64,000 nt of DNA, taken from assembly GCF_040744945.1 (NCBI RefSeq), contig NZ_CP160453.1, forward strand, positions 8,370,001 through 8,434,000, read 5' to 3'. Shown one piece after another: positions 55,933-63,984 of this stretch (its first letter is position 1; each line of letters starts with the position of its first letter). A program made the position numbers and the translations under genes. The notes under the pieces were generated by a model. It was not told where the DNA came from and searched no databases. It saw only the letters and a program-made list of their open reading frames with translations. This stretch comes from Saccharothrix sp. HUAS TT1 (GTDB lineage Bacteria > Actinomycetota > Actinomycetes > Mycobacteriales > Pseudonocardiaceae).

Positions 55933-56503
55933 CGGTGAACTGGGAGGTCGAGCCCTCGGTGCCCAGGTCAACCCGGAGCGCCCCGCGCTCCTCCTGCAAC
56001 GGGTAGACGACGCGCCAGTGGATGCAGTCGGCCTGGAGCTCGGCGGGCGCCTTGGCCACGTCCTGCGTGCTGGTGAACGTCATCAGCACCCGCAGCCTGG
56101 TCGGCGTGACCGACTCGATCCGGTGCACCACGATCGACCCGTCGCGGCTGCTCTCGTAGTCCGACAGCCACCGCGACCTCGGCGTCTGGCCGACCCGGTG
56201 CGCGGTCACCGTCCTGGCCCACGCCTCGTAGTCGTGGCTGTTGATCGCGTCGAAGAACTGCTGGAACACGTCCCGCACGCGCTGGTTGTCGGGGTGCTGC
56301 GACGCGTCGATGCTCAGCTGCACCGTCCCGCCACCCGGCTGCGCGCTGCGCGGCACGGAGCTGGACGGCCCCGAATCGGGTCCGGCGATCTGGTCGCCCT
56401 GGGCCAGCGCCGGTCGCTGGTAGACCTCGCGAGCCAGCACGCCGACACCCGCCGTGGCGGCGGCGACCACGAGCACGACGGGCAGCAGCAGACGTGCGGA
56501 CAC
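55925..56503 (-). CDS. Membrane-anchored exported protein of unknown function
   Basis: 192 residues from GTG 56503: N-terminal hydrophobic anchor (LLLPVVLVVAAATAGVGVLA), a Gly/Ser/Pro-rich linker, then a soluble domain beginning QLSIDASQHPDNQRVRDVFQQFFDAINSHDYEAWARTVT, a pattern seen in NTF2-like/Mce-associated-type domains; two cysteines (DCIHW and the terminal TAC) could pair. Function unknown. The C-terminal codons are formed by an inverted copy of the 22-bp repeat, so the tail may have been rewritten by the repeat. Confidence 0.72.
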   Translation of the reverse strand: MSARLLLPVVLVVAAATAGVGVLAREVYQRPALAQGDQIAGPDSGPSSSVPRSAQPGGGTVQLSIDASQHPDNQRVRDVFQQFFDAINSHDYEAWARTVTAHRVGQTPRSRWLSDYESSRDGSIVVHRIESVTPTRLRVLMTFTSTQDVAKAPAELQADCIHWRVVYPLQEERGALRVDLGTEGSTSQFTAC

Positions 56504-57002
56504 ACCTGGAGCGTGCCACAGCGCCACTACGCGCGGGTAATCACCCGGACGGTGTAGCAGATCACCCGCACTTTGCGGTTTGACCGGGCGGCATAGCCAC
56601 TGCCAATAGTTCCGTTGTGAAGCAACCACCCCATTCCCACCATATTGCGGGTCAACCGCGTCCCGAATTGCGACCAGTCCGTCCGACCACCTGGTGGGAC
56701 ACCGTCAGTGATGTAACCCGCAATACAGCGGTCTCCCGATATAACCGCAGGTCGAGCCGCTAGAATGCGAAGAACGATCGCGTTTCGTTTAGGCTGACCG
56801 AGTGGTCGGTTTCCCCTCACCGGCGCGCTCAAACCTCGCGTTCGGGTGACTCTCTTGGTCCTATAGGTACGTGCAGTGCAGATCCGACGAACAGCTACTC
56901 GCACGAACGGACGCAGAGCGCCCCCGAAATGGTGGATTGGCTTCTCAGAGGTTGCCGTGCGGAAATATTCCGGTCGGAAAAATCGCGAGGAGGCGAAAAC
57001 CC
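56504..57002. promoter_or_regulatory. AT-richer upstream region of the lanthipeptide cluster
   Basis: About 500 nt of lower GC than the flanking genes, without a convincing ORF. Contains a 10-bp inverted repeat TATTGCGGGT (56643-56652) and ACCCGCAATA (56716-56725), and direct elements AATCACCCG / GATCACCCG near 56539 and 56560. A promoter for lanKC is likely close to CTTGGTCCTATAGG (about 56854-56867). GAGGAGG at 56987-56993 is the Shine-Dalgarno for lanKC. Confidence 0.6.
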
Positions 57003-59534
57003 GTGGACCTCCGCTATGAGGCCTACTGCTTCGCGGACCGTCTGTTCTACGACGTGCAAAGCCACGCGGAAACCGCCGAAGACGATTTCTCGCAGGTGCT
57101 TCCCCCGTTGCCGGACGGTTGGCGGCAAGGCGACCGCAACATCTGGCGGCACCTCCACCCCGACGGGGTGGAACTGCCCCGCCAGGGCTGGAAGGTGCAC
57201 GTTTCGGCGACCGTGCTGAACGCGGGCGACGTGCTGCTCAAGTCCTACGAGTACCTGATCGCGCGCCGCATCCCGTTCAAGTACCTGCGCACCCGGTCGA
57301 TCGTGCTGGCCCGCAACTCGAAGTACGCGCCACGCGAGGGCAGCGGCAAGCTCATCACGATCTACCCGGCCGACGACGCCGAACTCGAATCGACGCTGAC
57401 CGAGTTGTCCGAGGTCTTGAAAGGCCAATCGGGCGCGTACATCCTCAGCGACCTCCGCTATGGCGCCGGTCCCCTGTTCGTCCGCTACGGCGGATTCGTC
57501 GAGCAGTGGCTGGAGCGGGACGGCAAGCGCGTGCTGGCCATCGAGGGCCCGGACGGCGCGCTCGTGCCCGACCAGCGCAAGCCGACGTTCTGGGTGCCGG
57601 ACTGGGTGAAGCTGCCCGCGTGCCTGGACGAGCACCTGGCCGCGCGCCGCGCCGGCTCCGCCGACGAGTTCCCCTACCGCGTGGTCCAGTCGCTGCACTT
57701 CTCCAACGGCGGCGGCGTGTACGAGGCCGTGCGCAAGTCCGACGGCCGCGAGGTCGTGCTCAAGGAGGCCAGGCCGCACGCGGGCCTGGACCGGGAGAAC
57801 GTCGACGCCGTGGCCCGCCTGCGCCGCGAGCACGAGATGCTGACCAGGGTGGCCGGGGTGCCCGGCGTGCCCGAGGTGCACGAGCACTTCACCGCGTGGG
57901 AGCACGAGTTCATGGCCATGGAGCGGGTGCCCGGCCGCCCGCTCGGCCAGTGGCTCGGCCACAACTACCCGCTGACCCACCACGTGGTCACCGACGACGA
58001 CATCACCGCCTACACCGAGCGCGCGCTGAAGCTGATCGCCGACGTCGAGCGGATCATGGCCGCGGTGCACGAGCGCGGTGTCGTCTTCACCGACCTGCAC
58101 CCGCTCAACGTCCTGGTGGACGACGACGACGCGGTGTCGCTGATCGACTTCGAGCTGGCGTTCGGCATCGAGGAGAACCGCAGGCCCACGCTCGGCGCGC
58201 CCGGTTTCCAGGCGCCGCCGGACCGCTCCGGGTTCGAGATCGACGAGCACGCGATGGCCGCGCTGCGCCTCTACGTCTTCCTGCCGCTCAACGCGGTGAT
58301 CGAGCTGGCGCCGGTGAAGCTGCGCGCCCACGTCGACTTCATCCAGCGGCGGTTCGGCCTGTCCGACGAGTACTGCGCCAGGATCCTCGACGTCCTGACC
58401 TCGCGCGTCGACGTGCCGACCGGCCCGACGACGACCGCGCTGGACGTGCCGGAGCCGGACTGGGACGTGGTGCGCAAGTCGATCGCGGCGGGCATCCTGG
58501 CCAGCGCCACGCCCCAGCGCGCGGACCGGCTGTTCCCCGGCGACGTGGAGCAGTTCGAGATCGGCGGCGCGGGGTTCGGCTACGGCGCCGCGGGCGTGCT
58601 GCACGCGTTGGACGTCACCGGCATGGGCCGGTTCCCCGACCACGAGCAGTGGCTGCTGGACGCGGTGCGCCGCGACCCACCGAAGGAGCCCGGCTTCTAC
58701 ACCGGCGGTCACGGCATCGCCCACGTGCTGGAGAACTTCGGCCACCACGACCTGGCCGAGGAGCTGGTCCGCTCCTACGGGCAGATGGTGCCCGACACGC
58801 AGGACCACAGCCTCAAGGCGGGCCTGGCCGGCATCGGCCTGAACCTGCTGCACTTCGCGGGCACCCGCGACGACGAGACCTACGCCGACCAGGCGCTGGC
58901 GCTGGGCGAGCGGCTGGACACCGCGCTCGCCGAGGCCGAGCCGCCCGGACCGAAGGCGCGGGCCGGCTTCGAGCACGGCTGGTCCGGCCCGGCGCTGCTG
59001 TTCCTGCGGCTGTTCCAGCACACCGACGACCGCCGCTGGCTCGACCTCGGCGCCCGGGCGCTGGAGCGGGACCTGGCCGAGACGATGACCGCGCTGGACG
59101 GCTCGACCCAGGTCCGGGACGGCAACTTCCGCACCCTGCCGTACGTCGGCGTGGGCAGCGCGGGCATCGCCCTGGTGCTCAACGAGTTCCGCCTCGCCGC
59201 GCCGGACCTGCCGGTCGTCGAACGGCTGCCGGAACTGGTCGGCAGCGCGACCGGCGAGTTCGTGATCCAACCGGCGCTCATGCTCGGTCGGGCAGGTCTG
59301 CTGGCGACCCTCGTCCACGCGGGCGGGTCACCGGAGGCGATCGACCGGCACCTCGCCGCGCTGGCCTGGCACGCCGTGCCCTACCAGGAGGGCCTGGCGT
59401 TCCCCGGCATCCAGTTGCGGCGGCTCTCGATGGACGTCGACACCGGCAGCGCGGGCGTGCTGCTGGCGCTCGGCTCGCTGAACGGCACACCCGTGCTGCC
59501 GTTCCTCACAGCCCCGGCCCTCACCGGCCGGTAG
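57003..59534 (+). CDS. lanKC: Class III lanthipeptide synthetase (LanKC)
   Basis: 843-residue trifunctional lanthionine/labionin synthetase. Starts VDLRYEAYCFADRLFYD, the canonical LanKC opening; GTG 57003 with GAGGAGG upstream. Order: N-terminal phospho-Ser/Thr lyase domain (about 1-200); Ser/Thr kinase domain (about 220-480) with ATP lysine K254 (VVLKEAR), catalytic D364 (FTDLHPLNVL) and DFE at D382; C-terminal LanC-like cyclase. The cyclase keeps the Gly-rich alpha-toroid repeats (GFGYGAAGVLHAL, GFYTGGHGIAHVL, GFEHGWSGPALLFL, YVGVGSAGIALVL) but lacks the Cys-His-Cys zinc ligands, as in other class III enzymes. It phosphorylates, eliminates and cyclises the precursor encoded 37 nt downstream. 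Confidence 0.96.
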   Translation: MDLRYEAYCFADRLFYDVQSHAETAEDDFSQVLPPLPDGWRQGDRNIWRHLHPDGVELPRQGWKVHVSATVLNAGDVLLKSYEYLIARRIPFKYLRTRSIVLARNSKYAPREGSGKLITIYPADDAELESTLTELSEVLKGQSGAYILSDLRYGAGPLFVRYGGFVEQWLERDGKRVLAIEGPDGALVPDQRKPTFWVPDWVKLPACLDEHLAARRAGSADEFPYRVVQSLHFSNGGGVYEAVRKSDGREVVLKEARPHAGLDRENVDAVARLRREHEMLTRVAGVPGVPEVHEHFTAWEHEFMAMERVPGRPLGQWLGHNYPLTHHVVTDDDITAYTERALKLIADVERIMAAVHERGVVFTDLHPLNVLVDDDDAVSLIDFELAFGIEENRRPTLGAPGFQAPPDRSGFEIDEHAMAALRLYVFLPLNAVIELAPVKLRAHVDFIQRRFGLSDEYCARILDVLTSRVDVPTGPTTTALDVPEPDWDVVRKSIAAGILASATPQRADRLFPGDVEQFEIGGAGFGYGAAGVLHALDVTGMGRFPDHEQWLLDAVRRDPPKEPGFYTGGHGIAHVLENFGHHDLAEELVRSYGQMVPDTQDHSLKAGLAGIGLNLLHFAGTRDDETYADQALALGERLDTALAEAEPPGPKARAGFEHGWSGPALLFLRLFQHTDDRRWLDLGARALERDLAETMTALDGSTQVRDGNFRTLPYVGVGSAGIALVLNEFRLAAPDLPVVERLPELVGSATGEFVIQPALMLGRAGLLATLVHAGGSPEAIDRHLAALAWHAVPYQEGLAFPGIQLRRLSMDVDTGSAGVLLALGSLNGTPVLPFLTAPALTGR

Positions 59535-59571
59535 CAGTAACCCTTTCCAATCCCCCGAATGAGGAGTCACC

Positions 59572-59733
59572 ATGGACTTCATCCTCGACCTCCAGGACCT
59601 CGAGACCCCCGAGGCCCAGTCCAACGCCATGGCGAGCGGCGGCAGCAGCGGCGGCGGCGGCAGCACCACGGCCTCCAACGCCTCCCTGCTGCTCCCCTGC
59701 AGCCACTCGACCGTCAGCCTGGTCCTCTGCTGA
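59572..59733 (+). CDS. lanA: Class III lanthipeptide precursor peptide (53 aa)
   Basis: 53-residue SapB/AmfS-like precursor. ATG with GAGGAG 5-6 nt upstream. The leader MDFILDLQDLETPEAQSN carries the LxLQ-type recognition motif (LDLQ, 6-8 region). A Gly/Ser-rich spacer (SGGSSGGGGS) follows, then the core. Ring motifs: S35-x2-S38-x4-C43 and S46-x2-S49-x3-C53, both labionin/lanthionine Ser-x2-Ser-x(3-5)-Cys patterns. The core contains the AmfS/SapB-like SLLL before the first Cys. The Pro at 42 enlarges the first ring by one residue compared with SapB. Expected product: a two-ring amphipathic peptide, possibly a morphogen for aerial growth (inference from SapB). Confidence 0.95.
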   Translation: MDFILDLQDLETPEAQSNAMASGGSSGGGGSTTASNASLLLPCSHSTVSLVLC

Positions 59734-59751
59734 CAGGTCTTCACGCGGTCC

Positions 59752-59826
59752 GGGTGAGCGGCGCAGGCGAAGTGCGCCGCTCACCCGGCCAAGCGGGGGT
59801 CCGACGGCACGCCGTCGGACCCCCGC
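59752..59826 (+). terminator. Two tandem perfect hairpins between lanA and the exporter genes
   Basis: Hairpin 1: 14-bp arms 59752-59765 (GGGTGAGCGGCGCA) and 59773-59786. Hairpin 2: 16-bp arms 59793-59808 (GCGGGGGTCCGACGGC) and 59811-59826 with a 2-nt loop. No U-tract. They lie between the lanA stop and the first ABC gene, where they can attenuate read-through and stabilise the lanKC-lanA message. Confidence 0.88.
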
Positions 59827-59872
59827 ACACATGATGCGCCCGACCACGGCAATCGCATAGGAGCCCGGGACC

Positions 59873-61462
59873 ATGTTGCTGGCCGTGGTGCGGCACGACC
59901 TCAGGTGGGTGCTGCTGGCGTTGAACGCCCTGCCCGCCACCCTGGCCGGGCTGCTGCTGCCCACCGCGCTCGCCTCGGCGGTCGACATGGCGCTGAACGG
60001 CCGGCTGGACAGCGGCACCGTGCTGTGGCTGGTCGGCCTGGCGGGCGTGGAAGTCCTCGGTGACGCGATCGGCGTCATCCTCGCCGCGGCGATCACCGCC
60101 CGCGGCGCCGTGTTCCTGCGGCGCAAGCTGACCTCGCACCTGCTGGAGCTGGGCCACCCGGCCAGGTTCGAGCCCGGTGACGCGGTGAGCAGGCTGACCG
60201 GCGACAGCGCGATCGCCGGCGGCATCACCGTCCTCGCGGTGAACCTCGGGATCTCCGCGCTCACCGCCGTCGGCGCGATCACCGCGCTGGCCCTGCTGGA
60301 CTGGCGGCTCGCCGCGGTGTTCCTGGTGAGCGTCCCCCTGGCCGCGCTGCTGGTGCGCTCGCACCTGCGCCTCACCGCCGCCGACGTGGCGACCTACCAG
60401 GAGGTGTCCGGCGAGTTGTCCGCGCGACTGGTGGACGCGGTCGGCGGGCTGCGCACGATCGCCGCGTCCGGCCGAGCGGACCAGGAGGCGGACCGGGTCC
60501 TGCGCCCGCTGTCCCGCCTCACCGCCGCCGGCGTCGGCATGTGGACCACGCAGGCCAGGATGATCTGGCGGGCCGGCCTGCTGCTGCCCGCCGTGGAACT
60601 GGCCGTGCTCACCGCCGCCGGTTTCGGCGTGATGGCGGGCCGGTTGAGCGTCGGCGACGTCCTCGCCGCCCTCGGTTACGCGGCGCTGGGCATGTCGGTG
60701 GTCGGGCAGACGACCCTGCTGACCGCCCTCCAACGCGCCCGCGCGTCCGCCCGACGCCTCGAGGAAGTGCTCGCGACCCCCGTGCCGCCGCAGGAGCGGC
60801 CGGGCTACGCGAAGTCCGGCGAAGTCGTGCTGGCCGCCGTGAACGTCCCCGGCGCCCTCCACGACGTCGACCTCACCGTGCCGACCGGGACCTTCGTGGC
60901 CGTCGTCGGCCGGTCCGGCTCGGGCAAGTCCGCGCTGGCCTCCGTGATCGGCGGCCTGGTCCGACCGACCACCGGCGAGGTCCGCCGGGGCGGCTCCGTC
61001 GGGTACGCGTTCGAACGCCCGGCGCTGGTGGGCACCACCGTCGCCGACGCCGTCCGCTACGGCACCACCCTCGACCGCGCCGACGTGGAAGCCGCCTGCC
61101 GGGCCGCCCAGGTGCACGACGTCGTCGTGCGGTTGCCGCAGGGCTACGACACGCCCATGGCGACCGCCCCGATGTCCGGCGGCGAGGCCCAACGCCTCGG
61201 CCTGGCCCGCGCGTTCGTCCGCGACCCGGCCGTCCTGGTGCTGGACGACGCCACCGCGAGCCTCGACATGGTCACCGAGTCCACTGTGGAGCGTGCGGTG
61301 GAGTCCGCCCTGCCGGGCCGGACGAGGGTCGTGGTGACCCACCGCGCCGCCACCGCCCGACGTGCGGACGTCGTCGTCTGGTTGGACGACGGGCGGGTGC
61401 GGAAAGTGGGGCCGCACGCCGAGCTGTGGGACGACGACGAGTACCGGGCGGTGTTCGGCTGA
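59873..61462 (+). CDS. ABC exporter subunit 1 of the lanthipeptide cluster (degenerate ATPase site)
   Basis: 529-residue half-transporter: six membrane helices (about 1-310), then the ATPase domain with Walker A GRSGSGKSA, signature MSGGEAQRLG and H-loop VVVTHRAAT. The residue after the Walker B Asp is Asp instead of the catalytic Glu (LVLDDATASLD), and the Q-loop Gln is replaced in GYAFERPAL. It thus forms the non-hydrolysing site of a heterodimer with the next gene. Homologous to AmfA/RamA-type exporters. No peptidase domain, so leader removal is not done here. ATG at 59873 with GGAG upstream. Confidence 0.92.
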   Translation: MLLAVVRHDLRWVLLALNALPATLAGLLLPTALASAVDMALNGRLDSGTVLWLVGLAGVEVLGDAIGVILAAAITARGAVFLRRKLTSHLLELGHPARFEPGDAVSRLTGDSAIAGGITVLAVNLGISALTAVGAITALALLDWRLAAVFLVSVPLAALLVRSHLRLTAADVATYQEVSGELSARLVDAVGGLRTIAASGRADQEADRVLRPLSRLTAAGVGMWTTQARMIWRAGLLLPAVELAVLTAAGFGVMAGRLSVGDVLAALGYAALGMSVVGQTTLLTALQRARASARRLEEVLATPVPPQERPGYAKSGEVVLAAVNVPGALHDVDLTVPTGTFVAVVGRSGSGKSALASVIGGLVRPTTGEVRRGGSVGYAFERPALVGTTVADAVRYGTTLDRADVEAACRAAQVHDVVVRLPQGYDTPMATAPMSGGEAQRLGLARAFVRDPAVLVLDDATASLDMVTESTVERAVESALPGRTRVVVTHRAATARRADVVVWLDDGRVRKVGPHAELWDDDEYRAVFG

Positions 61463-63162
61463 TGACCTACCTGCGCGCCTTGCGCGAGCAGCGACGCGGC
61501 ATCGTGGTCCTGCTCGGCTGGTCGGTCCTGGAGGGCATCCCGGCCCTGCTGTCGGGACGGCTGGTGGGGATGGCCGTCGACCAGGGCTTCGCCGCCGGCA
61601 GGCCCGGCGTCGGCATCACCTGGCTGCTGGTCTTCGCGGCTGTAGCGGTCCTCGGCGGCTTCGGCCTGCGCCAGGTCTTCATGCGCCTGGGAGCCGTAGT
61701 GGAGCCGCTGCGCGACTCCTTGGTGCGCGAAGTCGTGCGCGGCGTCCTGCACGCCGGCTCCCAAACCCGCCAACCGGACGCCAGCGCCGTCGCCAGGATC
61801 ACCCGCCACGTCGAAGTCGTCCGCGACGCCACCGCCGGCGTCCTGGTGCAGGCCCGCGCCCTGCTGGTCACCACCACCGCCGCCCTCATCGGCCTCGCCA
61901 CCACGGTCTCCTCGCTGGCCTGGCTCGTGGTCCTGCCGGTGATCGCCGCGTTGGTCCTCTTCGGCCTCCTCCTCCCCTCCCTGGCCCGCCGCCAACGCCA
62001 CCTGGTCATGGCCGACGAGGACGCCGCCGCCGTGGCCGGCACCGTCTTCCTGGGCGTGCGCGACGTAACGGCCGCCGGCGGTGCGGACCACGCGCTGCAC
62101 GACGTGATGGCACAGGTGGAGCGCCAGGCGTCCGCCACCGTGCGGATGGCCTACGCCACCGCGCTGCGCGGCGTCGTCATCGCCCTGGGCGGGTTCGCCC
62201 CCATCGTCCTGCTGCTCTTGCTCGCGCCGGCGATGGTGCGCGCGGGCACGTTGACCGTCGGCGAAGTCCTCGGCGCCATCGTCTACCTGAGCACCAGCGT
62301 CCAACCCGCCCTGCGCCGCCTCGCCGACACGACCAGCACCGTCGTCCTGCGCCTGGTCGTGGCCCTGCGCCGGCTCGCGGAAGCCGCGCCACCGATCGAA
62401 CCGCCGACCGGCGACGGAACCCCCGAGGGCGCCGAGCTGGAACTGCGCGACGTGACGTTCGGCTGGAGCCCCACCGCCGAACCCGTGGTGCGATCGCTCG
62501 ACCTGACCCTCCCGGCGGGCACCCACCTGGCCGTCATCGGCCCCAGCGGCATCGGCAAGTCCACCCTGGCCGGCCTGGTGACCGGCATGGTGGAACCCCA
62601 GACCGGAACCGTCCGCTTCGGCGGCGTCCCCGTGCGATCGCTCAAGCCGGAGATCCGCCACGACCAGATCGCCCTGGTGCCCCAGGAGACCTACCTCTTC
62701 ACCGGCACGGTCAGGGAAAACCTGGCCCTCTTCGCCCCCACCGCCTCCGACGCCACCCTCCTGCGCGCCGTCGAAGCGGTCGGTGCCTCCGACCTCGTCA
62801 CCAGACTGGGCGGCCTCGCGGGCACCGTGGGCCACTCCGGCAACGGCCTCTCAGGCGGCGAATCCCAACTACTGGCCGCCGCCCGCGTCTACGCCTCGCA
62901 AGCCACCGTCGTGATCCTCGACGAAGCCGCCTCCGCCCTGGACCCCGCCGCCGAAGCCACTGTCGAACAAGCCTTCGCCGCCCGCGGCGGCACCCTGATC
63001 GTCATCGCCCACCGCCTCTCCTCAGCCCTGCGAGCAGACCTCGTCCTGCTGATGGACGGCGGCCCACCCCTCCTGGGCAACCACACCGACCTACTTGCCA
63101 CCTCACCGCTCTACAAAGACCTCATGGCCGCCTGGCAACCCGCACCAACCTCCACCACCTGA
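61462..63162 (+). CDS. ABC exporter subunit 2 of the lanthipeptide cluster (canonical ATPase site)
   Basis: 566-residue half-transporter with complete ATPase motifs: Walker A GPSGIGKSTL, Q-loop LVPQETYLFTGT, signature LSGGESQLL, Walker B VVILDEAASALD with the catalytic Glu, and H-loop VIAHRLSSAL. The ATG overlaps the upstream stop by 1 nt (TGATG). AmfB/RamB-type partner of subunit 1. The last kilobase uses more C-rich codons than the rest of the cluster. Followed by the composite inverted-repeat/array element. Confidence 0.94.
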   Translation: MTYLRALREQRRGIVVLLGWSVLEGIPALLSGRLVGMAVDQGFAAGRPGVGITWLLVFAAVAVLGGFGLRQVFMRLGAVVEPLRDSLVREVVRGVLHAGSQTRQPDASAVARITRHVEVVRDATAGVLVQARALLVTTTAALIGLATTVSSLAWLVVLPVIAALVLFGLLLPSLARRQRHLVMADEDAAAVAGTVFLGVRDVTAAGGADHALHDVMAQVERQASATVRMAYATALRGVVIALGGFAPIVLLLLLAPAMVRAGTLTVGEVLGAIVYLSTSVQPALRRLADTTSTVVLRLVVALRRLAEAAPPIEPPTGDGTPEGAELELRDVTFGWSPTAEPVVRSLDLTLPAGTHLAVIGPSGIGKSTLAGLVTGMVEPQTGTVRFGGVPVRSLKPEIRHDQIALVPQETYLFTGTVRENLALFAPTASDATLLRAVEAVGASDLVTRLGGLAGTVGHSGNGLSGGESQLLAAARVYASQATVVILDEAASALDPAAEATVEQAFAARGGTLIVIAHRLSSALRADLVLLMDGGPPLLGNHTDLLATSPLYKDLMAAWQPAPTSTT

Positions 63163-63201
63163 CCAACCCTCACCACATCGGACCCGCCGCCCACCCACCG
63201 A

Positions 63202-63335
63202 GGTTCGATTTGACATGGGTTCGGGTGCCATAGGCTGGACGAAGCCGGCAGGCCTGGCGGGACGCTCTTCCCCGCCGGGCCTGCCGGCTTTGGCCTGCAT
63301 AGGGTGCCCGTAAGGGCCCCATGTCAAATCGAACC
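63202..63335. repeat. 17-bp inverted repeat with nested palindrome, copy 2 of the composite junction element
   Basis: Outer arms GGTTCGATTTGACATGG (63202-63218) and CCATGTCAAATCGAACC (63319-63335). Between them is a 20-bp near-perfect inner stem (AAGCCGGCAGGCCTGGCGGG at 63242-63261 with 63271-63290). The right part, GCCCGTAAGGGCCCC then the arm, is the reverse complement of copy 1's loop, so the two copies share more than their arms. Confidence 0.92.
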
Positions 63336-63349
63336 GGACCCAACCACCG

Positions 63350-63459
63350 CCCTGAACGTAGAACTCAGGACTCCCGAACGTAGGACTCTCGCACCCTGAA
63401 CGTAGGACTCTCGCGTCCCGAACGTAGGACACGCGGGACGTGAGGGTTCGACACGCGGG
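63350..63459. repeat. GAACGTAGGACTCTCGCG repeat array, third locus
   Basis: Units begin at about 63350 (CCCTGAACGTAGAACTCAGG), 63371 (CTCCCGAACGTAGGACTCTCG), 63393 (CCCTGAACGTAGGACTCTCG), 63416 (CCCGAACGTAGGACACGCGG) and a degenerate one ending at 63459. Same order as at 17.0 kb: inverted repeat first, then a unit reading GAACGTAGAACTC, then GAACGTAGGACTCTCGCG units. It ends 21 nt before the DUF3145 stop. Confidence 0.9.
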
Positions 63460-63480
63460 AGGGGAGGGGGCGGCTCGCGG

Positions 63481-63984
63481 TCAGCCGACGCGGTGGAGCC
63501 AGGTGACGGGGGCGCCGTCACCGGCTCGTCGGAACGGCTCCAGGGCGTCGTCCCAGGCCGCGCCCAGGATCTCGTCCACGCCGTGCGCGAACGACTCACC
63601 GCCCCGACTGCGCGCTGCCAACGCGCGCAGCTGGTCCTCCGACACGACGATGTCGCCGTTGGCGCTGGTCCGCGCGTGCCACAAACCCAGCACGGGCGCG
63701 AAGCAGTACCGCGTGCCGTCCACGCCAGGGCTCGGGTCCTCCGTCACCTCGAACCTGAGCATCGGCCACGCCCTGAGCGCGGACACGAGTCTGGCCCCGG
63801 TGCCGGCTTCGCCGGTCCAGTTGCACTCGGCGCGCAACTGCCCCGGCGCCGCTGGCTGGGCCGCCCACTTGAGGTCCGCTCGCTCGCCGAGGGTGCCCGA
63901 GATCGCCCACTCGACGTGCGGACAGACCGCAGACGGCGACGAGTGGACGTAGACCACGCCACTGGTGCTGCCACGGGTGCTCAC
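63481..63984 (-). CDS. DUF3145 family protein
   Basis: 167-residue cytosolic protein of the actinobacterial DUF3145 family, function unknown. Characteristic segments: GVVYVHSSPSAVCPHVEWAI near the N-terminus, LKWAAQPAAPGQLRAECNW, FEVTEDPSPGVDG(T)RYCFAP and ALEPFRRAGDGAPVTWL. GTG start at 63984 with GGAGG upstream. Convergent with the lanthipeptide exporter operon. Confidence 0.93.
   Translation of the reverse strand: MSTRGSTSGVVYVHSSPSAVCPHVEWAISGTLGERADLKWAAQPAAPGQLRAECNWTGEAGTGARLVSALRAWPMLRFEVTEDPSPGVDGTRYCFAPVLGLWHARTSANGDIVVSEDQLRALAARSRGGESFAHGVDEILGAAWDDALEPFRRAGDGAPVTWLHRVG

Noticed and set aside
56527..56904. 125-codon minus-strand frame upstream of lanKC
   Set aside because: Lies in the AT-richer control region, Arg-rich product, no ribosome-binding site, no family.
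56895..59318. 807-codon minus-strand frame opposite lanKC
   Set aside because: Antisense shadow; lanKC has family motifs, this frame has none.
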